Assembly: GCA_013288625.1 (NCBI GenBank) | Contig: JABDBN010000010.1 | Coordinates: 1-40,398, forward strand | Origin: Alphaproteobacteria bacterium | GTDB lineage: Bacteria > Pseudomonadota > Alphaproteobacteria > Rickettsiales > Midichloriaceae | DNA: 40,398 nt | Direction: 5' to 3' | Part shown: one piece after another, positions 17,664 to 26,652 of the stretch | Numbering within the stretch: the stretch's first letter is position 1 | Layout of the letters: every line of letters starts with the position of its first letter | Notes under the pieces: generated by a model | Database searches by the model: none | Told to the model about the DNA's origin: nothing | Seen by the model: only the letters and a program-made list of their open reading frames with translations | Translations under genes and position numbers: made by a program

Positions 17664-17982
17664 ACAATTCTCCCTATCAAATCTCCCTCTTATTACTGTA
17701 TAGAAAATATTCTAAAATTCAAGATGTTTATCGTTTTTTAAATATTGTTTAAATATTAATAAAAGATTAACAGGAAATAAAAAATACCATTAGTTCGGGG
17801 TAACGAATGCTAATATCTCTAAATTACATAATGAGAAAATCATAATATATTTAAAGTGCATTATAAATATATCATAATATTTTTATAGTTAGCCGCTAGG
17901 GCAACCGCATTAAAGTTATTGTCCCGAGGAGCTCACGCTCCTCGGGACGTATAACTGCTCTATTTAGAGTAGTTATTAAACA
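17664..17982. other. Gene-free AT-rich interval between rpoD and the 17115 gene
   Basis: About 319 bp with no supported coding frame. It must hold the promoter of the 17115 gene (no convincing -35/-10 pair seen) and the end of the rpoD transcript. The only strong structure is the hairpin at 17921-17948. The stretch 17740-17890 is very AT-rich, with runs such as AATATATTTAAAG and ATAAATATATC. Confidence 0.6.
17921..17948 (-). terminator. Strong hairpin after rpoD, probable terminator
   Basis: A perfect 12-bp GC-rich stem (GTCCCGAGGAGC / GCTCCTCGGGAC) with a 4-nt loop, 34 bp downstream of the rpoD stop. On the minus strand it is followed by AATAACTTTAATG, which lacks a clean T-run, so it is an imperfect intrinsic terminator or a 3' stabilising hairpin. 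The GC-rich stem stands out against the surrounding AT-rich DNA. Confidence 0.6.
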
Positions 17983-19986
17983 CTAATTATTAGCAAAGCC
18001 GCGCAGCTTCTTGGATCTGCTAGGGTGGCGGAGCTTTCTCAGCGCTTTAGCTTCAATTTGCCGGATACGCTCACGGGTTACCGAGAATTGCTGCCCTACC
18101 TCTTCCAGGGTATGATCCGTATTCATACCGATTCCGAAGCGCATGCGGAGCACCCGCTCTTCTCTTGGCGTTAGCGTTGAAAGGACACGCGTGGTAACTT
18201 CACGCAAGTTACCCAGGGTTGCAGCATCCAAAGGACTGATCGCATTTTTATCTTCAATAAAATCTCCGAGTATGCTGCCTTCATCATCCCCAACCGGGTT
18301 TTCAAGACTCATCGGCTCTTTTGCAATTTTGAGAACTTTGCGCACCTTATCCACAGGAATACCCAGTTTGCTTGCGATTTCTTCTGGGGTCGGTTCACGA
18401 CCGGTATCATGAATGATCTGCCGGGAAGTGCGGAGGATTTTATTGATGGTCTCAATCATGTGCACAGGTATTCTAATGGTTCGCGCCTGATCTGCAATAG
18501 AGCGGGTGATAGCCTGACGAATCCACCAGGTTGCATATGTGGAAAATTTATAACCGCGACGGTATTCAAATTTGTCCACTGCTTTCATCAGCCCAATATT
18601 ACCTTCCTGAATAAGATCCAGAAATTGCAAGCCGCGATTGGCATATTTTTTGGCAATAGAAATCACAAGCCGCAAATTAGCTTCGATCATCTCTTTTTTA
18701 GCGCGACTGGACATGCGCTCTCCCTTTTGCACGTCTGCGACTAATGCTTTGAAAGATGTAATATCAAGCCCTACTTCACGCGCTATTTCTTCTATTTCTT
18801 TCTTGATGTCTTTGGTTTCATTCTTACATTCCTTTGCAAAAGTCGACATATTTTTGACTTTTGAGTTTTTCAATGAGTCAAGCCACTTAGGATTCAACTC
18901 ATTACCCTGGTATGCTTTAAGAAAATCAGAGCGCTTTACCCCTTTGCTTTCAGCAAGTCTAAGCAAATTGGTTTCAAGATGGATAAGCTTGCGGTTTTGC
19001 GCATATAAGGTATTCAAAATGTTTTCAATCTTGGATTCATTAAGCCTTATGCCTTTGACTATTTCTGAAAGCTCATCACTAAGGGTATTATACTTTTTAT
19101 GAGTCTTAAGGTCAGGCTTGGAATTTTTAATAGCTGCATTAAGCATATCCTGCTGAAGATTGATAATCTTACCACTATACTCAGCCATCTCGCCAAAGAC
19201 ATCCATCATCTTCGGCCTAAGCTCAGTTTCCATGCTGATGATTGACAGGGCATCACTAGTCCCATCATCTGCGGTTGCAAAATCACCGGCTTTTTTAGCC
19301 GGATCCGTTGCTTCCTCTCCTTCAACAGCAGCTTCTTCTGTTTCTTCTTTGTCATCCAGATCTATTTCATCATGGGATGCGATTTCTCCACTGGAAAAAT
19401 CTTTACCAAATTCTTTACTATAAGTCGCATCAAGATCAAGGATATCACGCAATAAAATTCTTTCGTTGATCAAGCCATCATACCAGCGCATAAATTCGCG
19501 AATCGCAATGGGTGTGCGCGATAAAGAGCTGGTCATCAGATCGCGACCTTCCTCAATTCTTTTGGCAATTATCACCTCACCTTCACGGGAGAGCAATTCA
19601 ACATTTCCCATTTCTTTAAGGTATAATCTGACGGGATCATCACTGCGGGTAGTCGTGTCCTCTCCCTCTTCTTCTGCCTCTTCTTCAGGTTCTTCGGGGG
19701 TAGCCAATGCCAGAAATTCTTCTTCTTCATCTTCTTTAGGGGATTTGTCGGTAATCTTAATTCCTTCATCAACAAAGAATGAAACTGCATCATCAAGTTT
19801 TTCAATCGAGTTACCATCAGATGTGATCATCTTGCTTAGCTCATCATAGGTAACAAATCCCAGATTCTTGCTTTTATCCAATAGATCTTTCATCCCGCTC
19901 TCGGCTGAGGATTTGCCTTTACCACTGGCTTGAGCTTTTTTAACAGGCTTTTTTGCAGATGATTTTGCAGACATTTTTGTAGCCAT
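17983..19986 (-). CDS. rpoD: RNA polymerase primary sigma factor RpoD (sigma-70)
   Basis: The housekeeping sigma factor that directs RNA polymerase to promoters. Region 1.1 is about residues 30-85, followed by an acidic low-complexity tract (84-112, mostly glutamate). Region 1.2 is about 115-148 ([20 protein letters not shown]), with a long non-conserved insert to about 430. Regions 2.1-2.4 are about 433-505 ([20 protein letters not shown], then [11 protein letters not shown]). Region 3 is about 510-590. Region 4 is about 600-660, with the helix-turn-helix [20 protein letters not shown]. At 667 residues it has a typical alphaproteobacterial length. It starts one base after the dnaG stop, so the two are co-transcribed and probably translationally coupled. 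A hairpin follows the gene. Confidence 0.98.
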   Translation of the reverse strand: MATKMSAKSSAKKPVKKAQASGKGKSSAESGMKDLLDKSKNLGFVTYDELSKMITSDGNSIEKLDDAVSFFVDEGIKITDKSPKEDEEEEFLALATPEEPEEEAEEEGEDTTTRSDDPVRLYLKEMGNVELLSREGEVIIAKRIEEGRDLMTSSLSRTPIAIREFMRWYDGLINERILLRDILDLDATYSKEFGKDFSSGEIASHDEIDLDDKEETEEAAVEGEEATDPAKKAGDFATADDGTSDALSIISMETELRPKMMDVFGEMAEYSGKIINLQQDMLNAAIKNSKPDLKTHKKYNTLSDELSEIVKGIRLNESKIENILNTLYAQNRKLIHLETNLLRLAESKGVKRSDFLKAYQGNELNPKWLDSLKNSKVKNMSTFAKECKNETKDIKKEIEEIAREVGLDITSFKALVADVQKGERMSSRAKKEMIEANLRLVISIAKKYANRGLQFLDLIQEGNIGLMKAVDKFEYRRGYKFSTYATWWIRQAITRSIADQARTIRIPVHMIETINKILRTSRQIIHDTGREPTPEEIASKLGIPVDKVRKVLKIAKEPMSLENPVGDDEGSILGDFIEDKNAISPLDAATLGNLREVTTRVLSTLTPREERVLRMRFGIGMNTDHTLEEVGQQFSVTRERIRQIEAKALRKLRHPSRSKKLRGFANN

Positions 19987-19987
19987 T

Positions 19988-21760
19988 TTAATTAATCCCT
20001 AATTGTAATTTTAGTTGCTCTTCTGTATCCTTTAAATGCTTTAGCTTTTCAAAAAGCTCCGTTGATGGCTGCTTACAAAAACTCTCCTGAACAAACACCA
20101 CCTGGTCTTGCAGGCATCTCAGTTCATCGAGCTTAAATAATCTTTCCAAGTGTGGTTTAGGATCCTCTAAGTGCAGAAACTCCCTAAAACCGAGAACTTC
20201 ATCTAAGATAATTTCTGGTGCTAAGGATGTCAATATTTCTTGCCTGAGTTTTTCTTCCTGCCCTTTACTCATCACTTCAAGCTGGCCAAAATCGATAATA
20301 GTTAACAACTTATTCCTTATTATGTCAAGCTTTTTGCATGAAACTTCCATATTAAGAAGGTGTAAAGAAATATCCTTTTCCAACAAAAGATGAGGAAATT
20401 GGATGATAATAGATAAAATTTCACGTTCAAATGGGTGTTCTCTTTCCATCACTGAAGAAACAACTGCGCCCTGATCTAAGTCATTATCATTGGCGGTAGG
20501 CGCATCTATTTTCCTAGAAAATAGCTCAAAAAACTTACCCATAAAAAATTGCCGGTAAGTTTTTTTCATATGTTCTTCTTTGATATGCTCACATAAATTT
20601 TGCAGGCGTTGTTTAAGATCCAGCCGCTGTTCCGGAGTATTTAAAGGTTGCCTTAAACGCTCAATATCAAAGAGCATGTTAACCAGAGGTTTAGCATTAG
20701 CCAACGCAGTTCTGAAGGCTCTGACTCCAAATTTTGTAACCATTTCATCGGGATCTTTAGCTTCATGGAGCATGGTAAATTTTAATGATTTACCCGGAAG
20801 AATATTTTGTAAGGCGGCAATAGCAGTTTTCTCAGCAGACTTACGCCCGGCAGCATCGCTATCCATACAGATGGTAGGCTCAGGGCAGATTGCCCAGAGC
20901 AGAGCGATTTGCTCCATCCTCAGTGCCGTCCCCAATGGGGCAAAACCATTAGTAATTCCCTGATTTGCCAGGGAAATCACATCCATATATCCTTCGACTA
21001 TAATAGCTTCTTTGAGTTTGTACGCGCTCTCAAAGCCGTTATGCATACCATATAGGGTCGCTCCTTTTTTAAAAATGGGATTGTCTGGAGAGTTAAGGTA
21101 TTTTGGCTCACCATCGGTGAGAATACGGCCACCAAAGGCGATCACCCTTCCCCGCTTATCAATTATGGGAAAAATAATCCTCCCGCGAAACATGTTGTAT
21201 AGACTATTGCTTCCCTGCATCAGAACTGTAGATGCGATGATATCGCTTTGGTTGTGATGCTTTAGGAGAAACTGCGCGAGTTCATCATTAGTTGGGGCAA
21301 AGCCCAGCCGGTACTGCTGAATGATTTCATCGCTCAAGCCACGGTTTTTAAGGTATCTCATAGCGGATTTACCTTCAAAACTCTGAAGCTTATGCTGGTA
21401 GTATTTGGTTGCTGCTTCAAAGATATGATAGATAACGCCGGCTTTTTGTTCTTCTTCAATCTGCTTAGGTGTGTATTTGGGAAGCTTAACACCGGCCTGG
21501 CGCGCCAATTCTTCCAGCGCCTCACGGAAAGTAAATCCCTCAAGCTTCATCAGATAGCCAAAGATATCGCCATGTGCGCCGCAACCAAAACAATGGTAGA
21601 ACCCTTTTTTGTCGCTTACAGAAAAGGATGGGGTGTTCTCATTGTGGAATGGGCATAACCCCAAATATTCATCCGCCCCGCGCTGCTTTAATTGCACCTT
21701 GCGGGAAATCAACGACGAAGGCGGAATCGCCTGACATATTTGCTCAATAAAACCTTTCAT
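19988..21760 (-). CDS. dnaG: DNA primase DnaG
   Basis: Makes RNA primers at the replication fork. The N-terminal zinc-binding domain has C36, H39, C57 and C60 ([22 protein letters not shown]). The catalytic TOPRIM domain shows E256-G-Y-M-D260 and the D300-x-D302 pair (MDSDAAG). The C-terminal part (about 440-590) would contact the helicase DnaB. At 590 residues it has the usual length. The ribosome-binding site is weak. It precedes rpoD by one base, a reduced form of the macromolecular synthesis operon without rpsU, as in many alphaproteobacteria. The 103 bp upstream hold no clear promoter. Confidence 0.98.
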   Translation of the reverse strand: MKGFIEQICQAIPPSSLISRKVQLKQRGADEYLGLCPFHNENTPSFSVSDKKGFYHCFGCGAHGDIFGYLMKLEGFTFREALEELARQAGVKLPKYTPKQIEEEQKAGVIYHIFEAATKYYQHKLQSFEGKSAMRYLKNRGLSDEIIQQYRLGFAPTNDELAQFLLKHHNQSDIIASTVLMQGSNSLYNMFRGRIIFPIIDKRGRVIAFGGRILTDGEPKYLNSPDNPIFKKGATLYGMHNGFESAYKLKEAIIVEGYMDVISLANQGITNGFAPLGTALRMEQIALLWAICPEPTICMDSDAAGRKSAEKTAIAALQNILPGKSLKFTMLHEAKDPDEMVTKFGVRAFRTALANAKPLVNMLFDIERLRQPLNTPEQRLDLKQRLQNLCEHIKEEHMKKTYRQFFMGKFFELFSRKIDAPTANDNDLDQGAVVSSVMEREHPFEREILSIIIQFPHLLLEKDISLHLLNMEVSCKKLDIIRNKLLTIIDFGQLEVMSKGQEEKLRQEILTSLAPEIILDEVLGFREFLHLEDPKPHLERLFKLDELRCLQDQVVFVQESFCKQPSTELFEKLKHLKDTEEQLKLQLGIN

Positions 21761-21863
21761 GGAGTTATTCTAGCAGTAAGTTGGGAAGATGGTAAGTATA
21801 ATAATACAAAATCCCTTTTTTATTGGCGGACAAAGTGTTTAGCTAGTGCAGAGTTCCATAATA

Positions 21864-22817
21864 TTATGAAGCCTCTTTCACAACTTTTTTATCTATTTTC
21901 AACTCCTCAATCTTGTTTATAGTCAAGCCAGTAGACTTTGCAATCACCTCTATATAAACGCCCTGAGATAGCAGATTTTTAGCAACTTTCTCTATGCCTT
22001 TCTCTACTCCCCTCTCTTCACCTATCACTATTCCTTCCTCTCTACCTTCATCTCTGCCTTCCTCCCTAGCTTTCTTAAGAGTGCTTTCTTCAATACGTAA
22101 CCAGTGCAAATGTGCTTCATAGGCATCTCTTTCTTCATCACTCAAATTCATTACTTCAATAACTTCTAGAGCTTTCTCTAGCTCTGGATCTTTTAATTCT
22201 TTTGGTAGATCTCGTTTGTTTAATAAATCATGCCGAGTTAAGAATGCTACCCACCTATCAAGTGAAGTCTTTACTTTCGACAACAGTAGCTTGAGTTCAT
22301 CTGCTTCGTCAAGTTCTTCTCCTTTGATCTGATCTTCAAACTTGCTAAGCTCAATGGTATGCAACTCCATATCCTTAAAATAATGTACATTACTTTCATT
22401 TGCAAATGGCCGAAAGGTATTATGATATTCTTTGGCTTCTGGAATGCTAATAAAATTCAGTATGTGTATTCCTATTGTTTTATTTAGCTTGGAATATCCC
22501 TTACCCACAGATAGCTGTTGAGTATAGGCTTTGCCCCAGTAGTACAAGGCTCTTTTATCATAATCTCCATCATCGCTGATTTGGATTTCTATGCAGTAGC
22601 GCTTTCCGGTAGGTCCTTTAGCTTTTATATCCAGTATGGATAGTTTCTCTTTCTTAAAATCCTGGAAATTATACGGATTCAGGATATCCACAGTCTCCAC
22701 CTGATCTTCTTCTGATACTATTGAGTTAATGAGTGAGATCAGCAGATCTTTATTTTCATCTACCCCAAAAAGTTTCTTAAACGCAATGTCGACTCTAGGC
22801 ATAATTTCTTCTGACAT
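21864..22817 (-). CDS. Rpn-family recombination-promoting nuclease / PD-(D/E)XK transposase-like protein
   Basis: Belongs to the PD-(D/E)XK group once labelled putative transposases and now called Rpn nucleases; these are common and multi-copy in Rickettsiales. The start MPRVDIAFKKLFG with KDLLISLIN is typical. Catalytic residues are visible as D63 and E77-x-Q79 (LDIKAKG, CIEIQISDDG). The C-terminus has a repetitive charged tract (EEGRDEGREEGIVIGEERG, about 250-275) that often varies in this family. An upstream ATG at 22850 would add 11 residues with no ribosome-binding site. The ATG at 22817 has TTAGG nine bases before it and matches the family's usual N-terminus, so I choose 22817 (317 residues). 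No terminal inverted repeats were seen, so it does not look like a complete insertion sequence. Confidence 0.88.
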   Translation of the reverse strand: MSEEIMPRVDIAFKKLFGVDENKDLLISLINSIVSEEDQVETVDILNPYNFQDFKKEKLSILDIKAKGPTGKRYCIEIQISDDGDYDKRALYYWGKAYTQQLSVGKGYSKLNKTIGIHILNFISIPEAKEYHNTFRPFANESNVHYFKDMELHTIELSKFEDQIKGEELDEADELKLLLSKVKTSLDRWVAFLTRHDLLNKRDLPKELKDPELEKALEVIEVMNLSDEERDAYEAHLHWLRIEESTLKKAREEGRDEGREEGIVIGEERGVEKGIEKVAKNLLSQGVYIEVIAKSTGLTINKIEELKIDKKVVKEAS

Positions 22818-22896
22818 GGCAAAACCTAAGTTGCATTTCTTGACTTGCATAATACTACAAATTTCAAATCAAGGCACACAAATTTTGCAAGCTCCG

Positions 22897-22908
22897 GCTC
22901 AGCTGAGC
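22897..22908. other. 12-bp perfect palindrome upstream of the Rpn gene
   Basis: GCTCAGCTGAGC in the 120-bp gap between the Rpn gene and the rim operon. It is the only GC-rich symmetric site there. It could be an operator or part of a transcript end; no T-run follows on either strand. Confidence 0.25.
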
Positions 22909-22970
22909 GATGATTGTATCAATTAAATAAAAGACTTGGTAAATTTATGGCCTTTCGAAAACTAAGATAG

Positions 22971-23759
22971 CTAGAGCGCCATTGCGGTAACCTTACTCAG
23001 GCAATAGTGCTGTGCTATAGAGCCAAATGGCTTTTCTTCCTGACCAGTGAGCTTTGAGAAAGCAATTGTGCCACAAATATTACTGGCAGCAGCTTCCTTT
23101 TTAAAGAGTTCTCTAATTGGATTTTCCTTGGTTTCTGGAATTAAGTAGTGGGTTTTAATTTCAAGTTGTAGTTTGTTTACATGCTCCTGGCTATACACGC
23201 CTTCAATTCTCATTTGTTCATAGAGATCGTGTTCAAATTCAATAATAAATTTTTTATAGGTAACTTGAATTCTATCATCATCAGGTGGCAAGAAGTCCGT
23301 GTCCTTTAGATAACAGGAGACAGTTATAAACTTACCACGGCTAAGCACAGGAAGAAGTATAAGCTGCCATGGCGCCTCTATGGTTTGGAGAAAAATATGC
23401 GCGCAATCACGCAAAGCCATTTGAATTTGTTCAGGCAGCGCCCGATCAATTTTACCAACTGTGATTAATTTAAAAAGTTTTATTAACTGGGGAAAAAAGT
23501 TATTCCCAGCAAACTCCGGAAACACATGACCAGCTTGTTTAAGTGCGGTGGCATTATTAGCGATAAAGCTATCCAGCTTGGATGCAAGTTTATTTTGATT
23601 CACCAACTCATCGACCGCCTGCATAAGGCTGCGAATATCTATGATTTCTGCACCTGAATTTTGGTCAGCTTTTGAATAATGACTTCCCGTTCTCGTAAAA
23701 GCATTATTGCTAGATTTTGAAGGCTGTTTGTTTTTAGGCAAGTCCTTTACTTTTGTCAT
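22971..23759 (-). CDS. Unknown protein, third gene of the rimB-rimK operon
   Basis: A 262-residue soluble protein. Residues 1-40 are polar and disordered-looking. A hydrophobic helix-rich part lies about 85-130. A beta-rich part (about 130-215) contains [20 protein letters not shown] and [21 protein letters not shown]. This last region resembles, by eye only, the C-terminal domain of alphaproteobacterial FliK-like proteins (a W-x-x-x-x-L-P line, then a strand, then a helix ending in G-x-I/L-x-F). I would not name it on that basis. Its start overlaps the rimK stop by an ATGA junction, so it is co-translated with rimK. No partner of flagellar type is in the window. Confidence 0.7.
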   Translation of the reverse strand: MTKVKDLPKNKQPSKSSNNAFTRTGSHYSKADQNSGAEIIDIRSLMQAVDELVNQNKLASKLDSFIANNATALKQAGHVFPEFAGNNFFPQLIKLFKLITVGKIDRALPEQIQMALRDCAHIFLQTIEAPWQLILLPVLSRGKFITVSCYLKDTDFLPPDDDRIQVTYKKFIIEFEHDLYEQMRIEGVYSQEHVNKLQLEIKTHYLIPETKENPIRELFKKEAAASNICGTIAFSKLTGQEEKPFGSIAQHYCLSKVTAMAL

Positions 23760-24670
23760 GCAATTACCTTTTTCTTTGGTTTATGATGAGACACTTTTAG
23801 GTTCTTTTCTATATATTTTATTATCATTTCAGCGATATCAAGTCCAGAAGCCCCTTCAATGCCTTTTAAGCCAGGTGATGAATTCACTTCCAGAACCAGA
23901 GGGCCGCGCTTAGAACGTACAATATCCACACCGGCAATATTAAGCCCGACAATTTTTGCGGCCTGAACCGCAGTTTTACGTTCCTGAGGTGTGATTTTCA
24001 CAACCTTAGCAGTACCGCCACGGTGTATATTGGAACGGAAATCATTGCTGGAGGACTGCCGCTCCATAGCGGCTACGACTTTATCACCGATCACAAAGCA
24101 CCTGATATCTGCGCCATTTGACTCTTTGATATACTCTTGAACTAAAAAGAAAGCATCAAGTCCACGAAAAGCCTCAATCAAGCTAGATGCTGCCTTGACA
24201 GTTTCCGCAAGCACCACCCCTACCCCCTGAGTTCCCTCCAGGAGTTTAATAACTAACGGTGCGCCCCCGACCATTTTAATAAGGTCTTTAGAATTCTGTG
24301 GGGAATGGGCAAACCCGGTTATAGGCATCCCTATCCCTTTCCTTGAAAGGAGCTGATGGGCACGAAGTTTATCCCGCGCTCTGGTAATACCCAAAGACTG
24401 GTTAACCGCATAGGTTCCTTGCATTTCAAACTGCCGGAGAACCGCAGTACCGTAGAAAGTAATCGAGGCTCCAATTCTTGGGATTACCGCATCAAACTTC
24501 TCAAGAATATAGCCTTCCTTATAATGGATCTCAGGTTTATGAGAATTGATATTCATATAGCATTTTAAGGCATCGGCAATGACCACCTCATGTCCTCTTT
24601 TCCTTCCTGCTTCAACAAGCCTTCTGGTGGAATATAATCTTGAGTGGCGCGAAAGTATTACAATTCTCAT
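23756..24670 (-). CDS. rimK: Ribosomal protein S6 glutamate ligase RimK
   Basis: An ATP-grasp ligase that adds glutamates to the C-terminus of ribosomal protein S6. At 304 residues it has the family's length and close similarity throughout to E. coli RimK. Visible blocks are [52 protein letters not shown] (ATP-grasp), FRSNIHRGG and [14 protein letters not shown] (metal and ATP binding). It starts in an ATGA overlap with the protease-like gene before it and ends in an ATGA overlap with the unknown gene after it. The S6 gene (rpsF) is not in the window. Confidence 0.95.
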   Translation of the reverse strand: MRIVILSRHSRLYSTRRLVEAGRKRGHEVVIADALKCYMNINSHKPEIHYKEGYILEKFDAVIPRIGASITFYGTAVLRQFEMQGTYAVNQSLGITRARDKLRAHQLLSRKGIGMPITGFAHSPQNSKDLIKMVGGAPLVIKLLEGTQGVGVVLAETVKAASSLIEAFRGLDAFFLVQEYIKESNGADIRCFVIGDKVVAAMERQSSSNDFRSNIHRGGTAKVVKITPQERKTAVQAAKIVGLNIAGVDIVRSKRGPLVLEVNSSPGLKGIEGASGLDIAEMIIKYIEKNLKVSHHKPKKKVIA

Positions 24671-25140
24671 ATTTTCATTCTGTACAGTTCTTTAATTTTT
24701 TTAGTATTAGTTTTACCGTGGAGAAATTTATGATTGGGGTTTACAAGCATTTTGCCTGCCAGCGCTTCACGCCCAATTAGCATTCTCATTCCCATTGAAT
24801 CGCGATTAGTAAGGTTCAGTTCAATCTCCCACTGAGTATTGCTTATACAAATTAACGTTTTAATCACGGGTCGAATGCGTTCTTCTCCAGACGAGCTTCT
24901 TACATATCGGGAGTCAATAAGAGGAGCTATACAATAACGGTTAATCCTTTTATTTCCCTGCAAAGGGTGTACCTCAAATTTAACATATTTGAAACCATTT
25001 TTTTTGAAGTACTCGATATTAAATGCGTGCAACGAAGATGTGGCTGCCCCGGTATCAATCTTAGCCTTTATAGCAGGGATACTCAGTTCCGGCAAAACTA
25101 TCCATTCTTTCCAACCTACAATAAGATTTACATTATCCAT
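24667..25140 (-). CDS. rimB: Retropepsin-like RimB-type protein (PF05618)
   Basis: A 157-residue protein of the family labelled putative ATP-dependent zinc protease, in fact retropepsin-like. The aspartic-protease signature is I-D-T-G-A (D29-T30-G31-A32), followed by TSSLHA. A second characteristic block is [16 protein letters not shown] (about 120-135). In Pseudomonas such a protein (RimB) is encoded with RimK and modulates S6 modification, and its place here before rimK in an ATGA-linked operon fits. There is no ribosome-binding site before the ATG, and a TATAAT sits only 14 bp upstream, so the transcript may be nearly leaderless. Confidence 0.88.
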   Translation of the reverse strand: MDNVNLIVGWKEWIVLPELSIPAIKAKIDTGAATSSLHAFNIEYFKKNGFKYVKFEVHPLQGNKRINRYCIAPLIDSRYVRSSSGEERIRPVIKTLICISNTQWEIELNLTNRDSMGMRMLIGREALAGKMLVNPNHKFLHGKTNTKKIKELYRMKI

Positions 25141-25153
25141 ATTTTTAAAGTAA

Positions 25154-25184
25154 ATTATACCTTACATTTATATTACTCTAGCAA
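25154..25184 (-). promoter_or_regulatory. Promoter of the rimB-rimK operon, close to the start codon
   Basis: On the minus strand: TTGCTA (25179-25184), a 19-bp spacer, and a perfect TATAAT (25154-25159). The expected start of transcription, near 25147, leaves a leader of only about seven bases before the ATG at 25140. Confidence 0.45.
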
Positions 25185-25203
25185 ATTGGTTATACAAATA
25201 ATT

Positions 25204-26652
25204 TTAATTTTGGTCGTTACACTCTTCTTCACTTGTAGGTTGACTCTCTTCCGGCTCGGTGTTCCACATTCCCCCCAGCGCTTTGATAAGTCCAATTTCA
25301 GATGATACCCTCAAGCCCTCAACATCGGAAGATGCTCTTAATGAATCGTAATAGGTGATGCGGAAGGCCAGAACCGAAGCATAATCTACCGTGCCGGCGC
25401 GGTACTGATTCTCTACCAAAGCAAACGCATTCTTTGCTTTCTGAGTTGCATGCTTTTGCACTTTTTCCTGCTCACGCAGATGATCCAGAGTGGCAATGTT
25501 GTCTTCAACATCCTGAAAAGCCGAGAGCACAGTTTGTCTATAAGCCGCCACATTGGTATTAAATTTTTCTTCAGCAGCTGTAGTAGCTGCTATCTGCGCA
25601 CCACCATTAAAAATAGACTGCACAGCACTTACACCTGCTGACCACCCAGTCAGTGGGAAAGAAAATAGGTTGTGCAAACCATTCCCCTGAATGATATTAG
25701 CAGCAGATAATGATACTGCAGGAAAATATGCGGCTCTAGCTACTCCTATTCCCGCATTAGCCTGCGCCATGAGCCGTTCCGCCTGCGCAATATCTGGGCG
25801 GCGTTCCAGTAGCGTTGATGGAATGCCTAAAGGGATATCATGTGGGGTATGATCATAAGCACAGGGTGCTAGTTTGAATGTAGACGGCTGTTCACCCACA
25901 AGTACAGCGATGGCATGGCGGTAGAGATTGAGATTAATCCCATTGTTGATGAGCTCAGTTTGCGCATTACTGAGTAAAATTTCCGCCTGCAATATGTCAG
26001 CATTGCCGGCTACGCCAGCATTATACCGACTGCGCATATATTTCAGATTTTTATCACTAGCCTGGACAATTTGGTTTAAAATACCATCGTCATGTCGCAC
26101 CGTACAATATTCTATATAAAATTGGGCAAGTGATGCCTGCGACGATAGCCGCACTGACTCAAGTCCATATTCTAAAGCTTCAGCAGAAGCGATATTGGCA
26201 TCAACGTTGCTGGCCACTGCCCCCCAGAGGTCAAGTTCCCAGGATGAATTTAACGTTAAAGTACGAGTGGTTACTGTTTTAGTGGCTCCTATAGCTTTTT
26301 GTTTCATACCATTTGCGGTAGCGCTTATTACCGGAAAGAAAGCCGCTCTAGCCTGGTCGACTAAAGCCAGAGCTTCATTATACTGCGCTGCTGCTGCAGC
26401 GATATTAAAGTTATCTTTATTTAGCTTCTCTTCCAGCTCATTTAATTGAGGGTCCTGAAATATCTTCCACCAGTCACCCCTATCGCAATCATCATCAGGA
26501 TGTGGTTCAGTCCATTTGAGGCCTGTAGCATCATAGTTTTCGGGAACATGAGTATCGGGTATGTTGTACTCAGGAGCCAGACTGCAGGCAGTAAGCAACA
26601 AGAGCTGGGCAGCAATAACTATAGCAGTAGAGATGAGGTTTTTAAATTTCAT
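25204..26652 (-). CDS. Efflux outer membrane lipoprotein, NodT/OprM (TolC) family
   Basis: The outer membrane channel of the RND pump encoded just upstream. The signal ends in LLTAC with the lipid-bearing cysteine at residue 23, followed by SLAPEYNIPDTHVPENY, a typical OprM/NodT start. Two repeats of outer membrane efflux protein helices and strands follow, including LGIPSTLLERRPDIAQAERL (about 275-294) and SLSAANIIQGNG. At 482 residues it has the normal length. Its start overlaps the end of mdtC by 11 bases. The C-terminal tail is acidic (EPEESQPTSEEE). Having its own channel makes the pump self-contained, unlike E. coli MdtABC, which uses TolC encoded elsewhere. Confidence 0.95.
   Translation of the reverse strand: MKFKNLISTAIVIAAQLLLLTACSLAPEYNIPDTHVPENYDATGLKWTEPHPDDDCDRGDWWKIFQDPQLNELEEKLNKDNFNIAAAAAQYNEALALVDQARAAFFPVISATANGMKQKAIGATKTVTTRTLTLNSSWELDLWGAVASNVDANIASAEALEYGLESVRLSSQASLAQFYIEYCTVRHDDGILNQIVQASDKNLKYMRSRYNAGVAGNADILQAEILLSNAQTELINNGINLNLYRHAIAVLVGEQPSTFKLAPCAYDHTPHDIPLGIPSTLLERRPDIAQAERLMAQANAGIGVARAAYFPAVSLSAANIIQGNGLHNLFSFPLTGWSAGVSAVQSIFNGGAQIAATTAAEEKFNTNVAAYRQTVLSAFQDVEDNIATLDHLREQEKVQKHATQKAKNAFALVENQYRAGTVDYASVLAFRITYYDSLRASSDVEGLRVSSEIGLIKALGGMWNTEPEESQPTSEEECNDQN

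Noticed and set aside
21857..21868. Palindrome CATAATATTATG at the end of the Rpn gene
   Set aside because: Very AT-rich 12-bp symmetry overlapping the stop codon is expected by chance in this composition.
21864..22850. The Rpn gene as part of a complete insertion sequence
   Set aside because: No terminal inverted repeats or target-site duplication were found on either side; the flanks are ordinary intergenic DNA.
22971..23759. Naming the third rim-operon gene fliK
   Set aside because: The resemblance is limited to a short beta-rich pattern seen by eye, there are no flagellar genes nearby, and the operon context points elsewhere.
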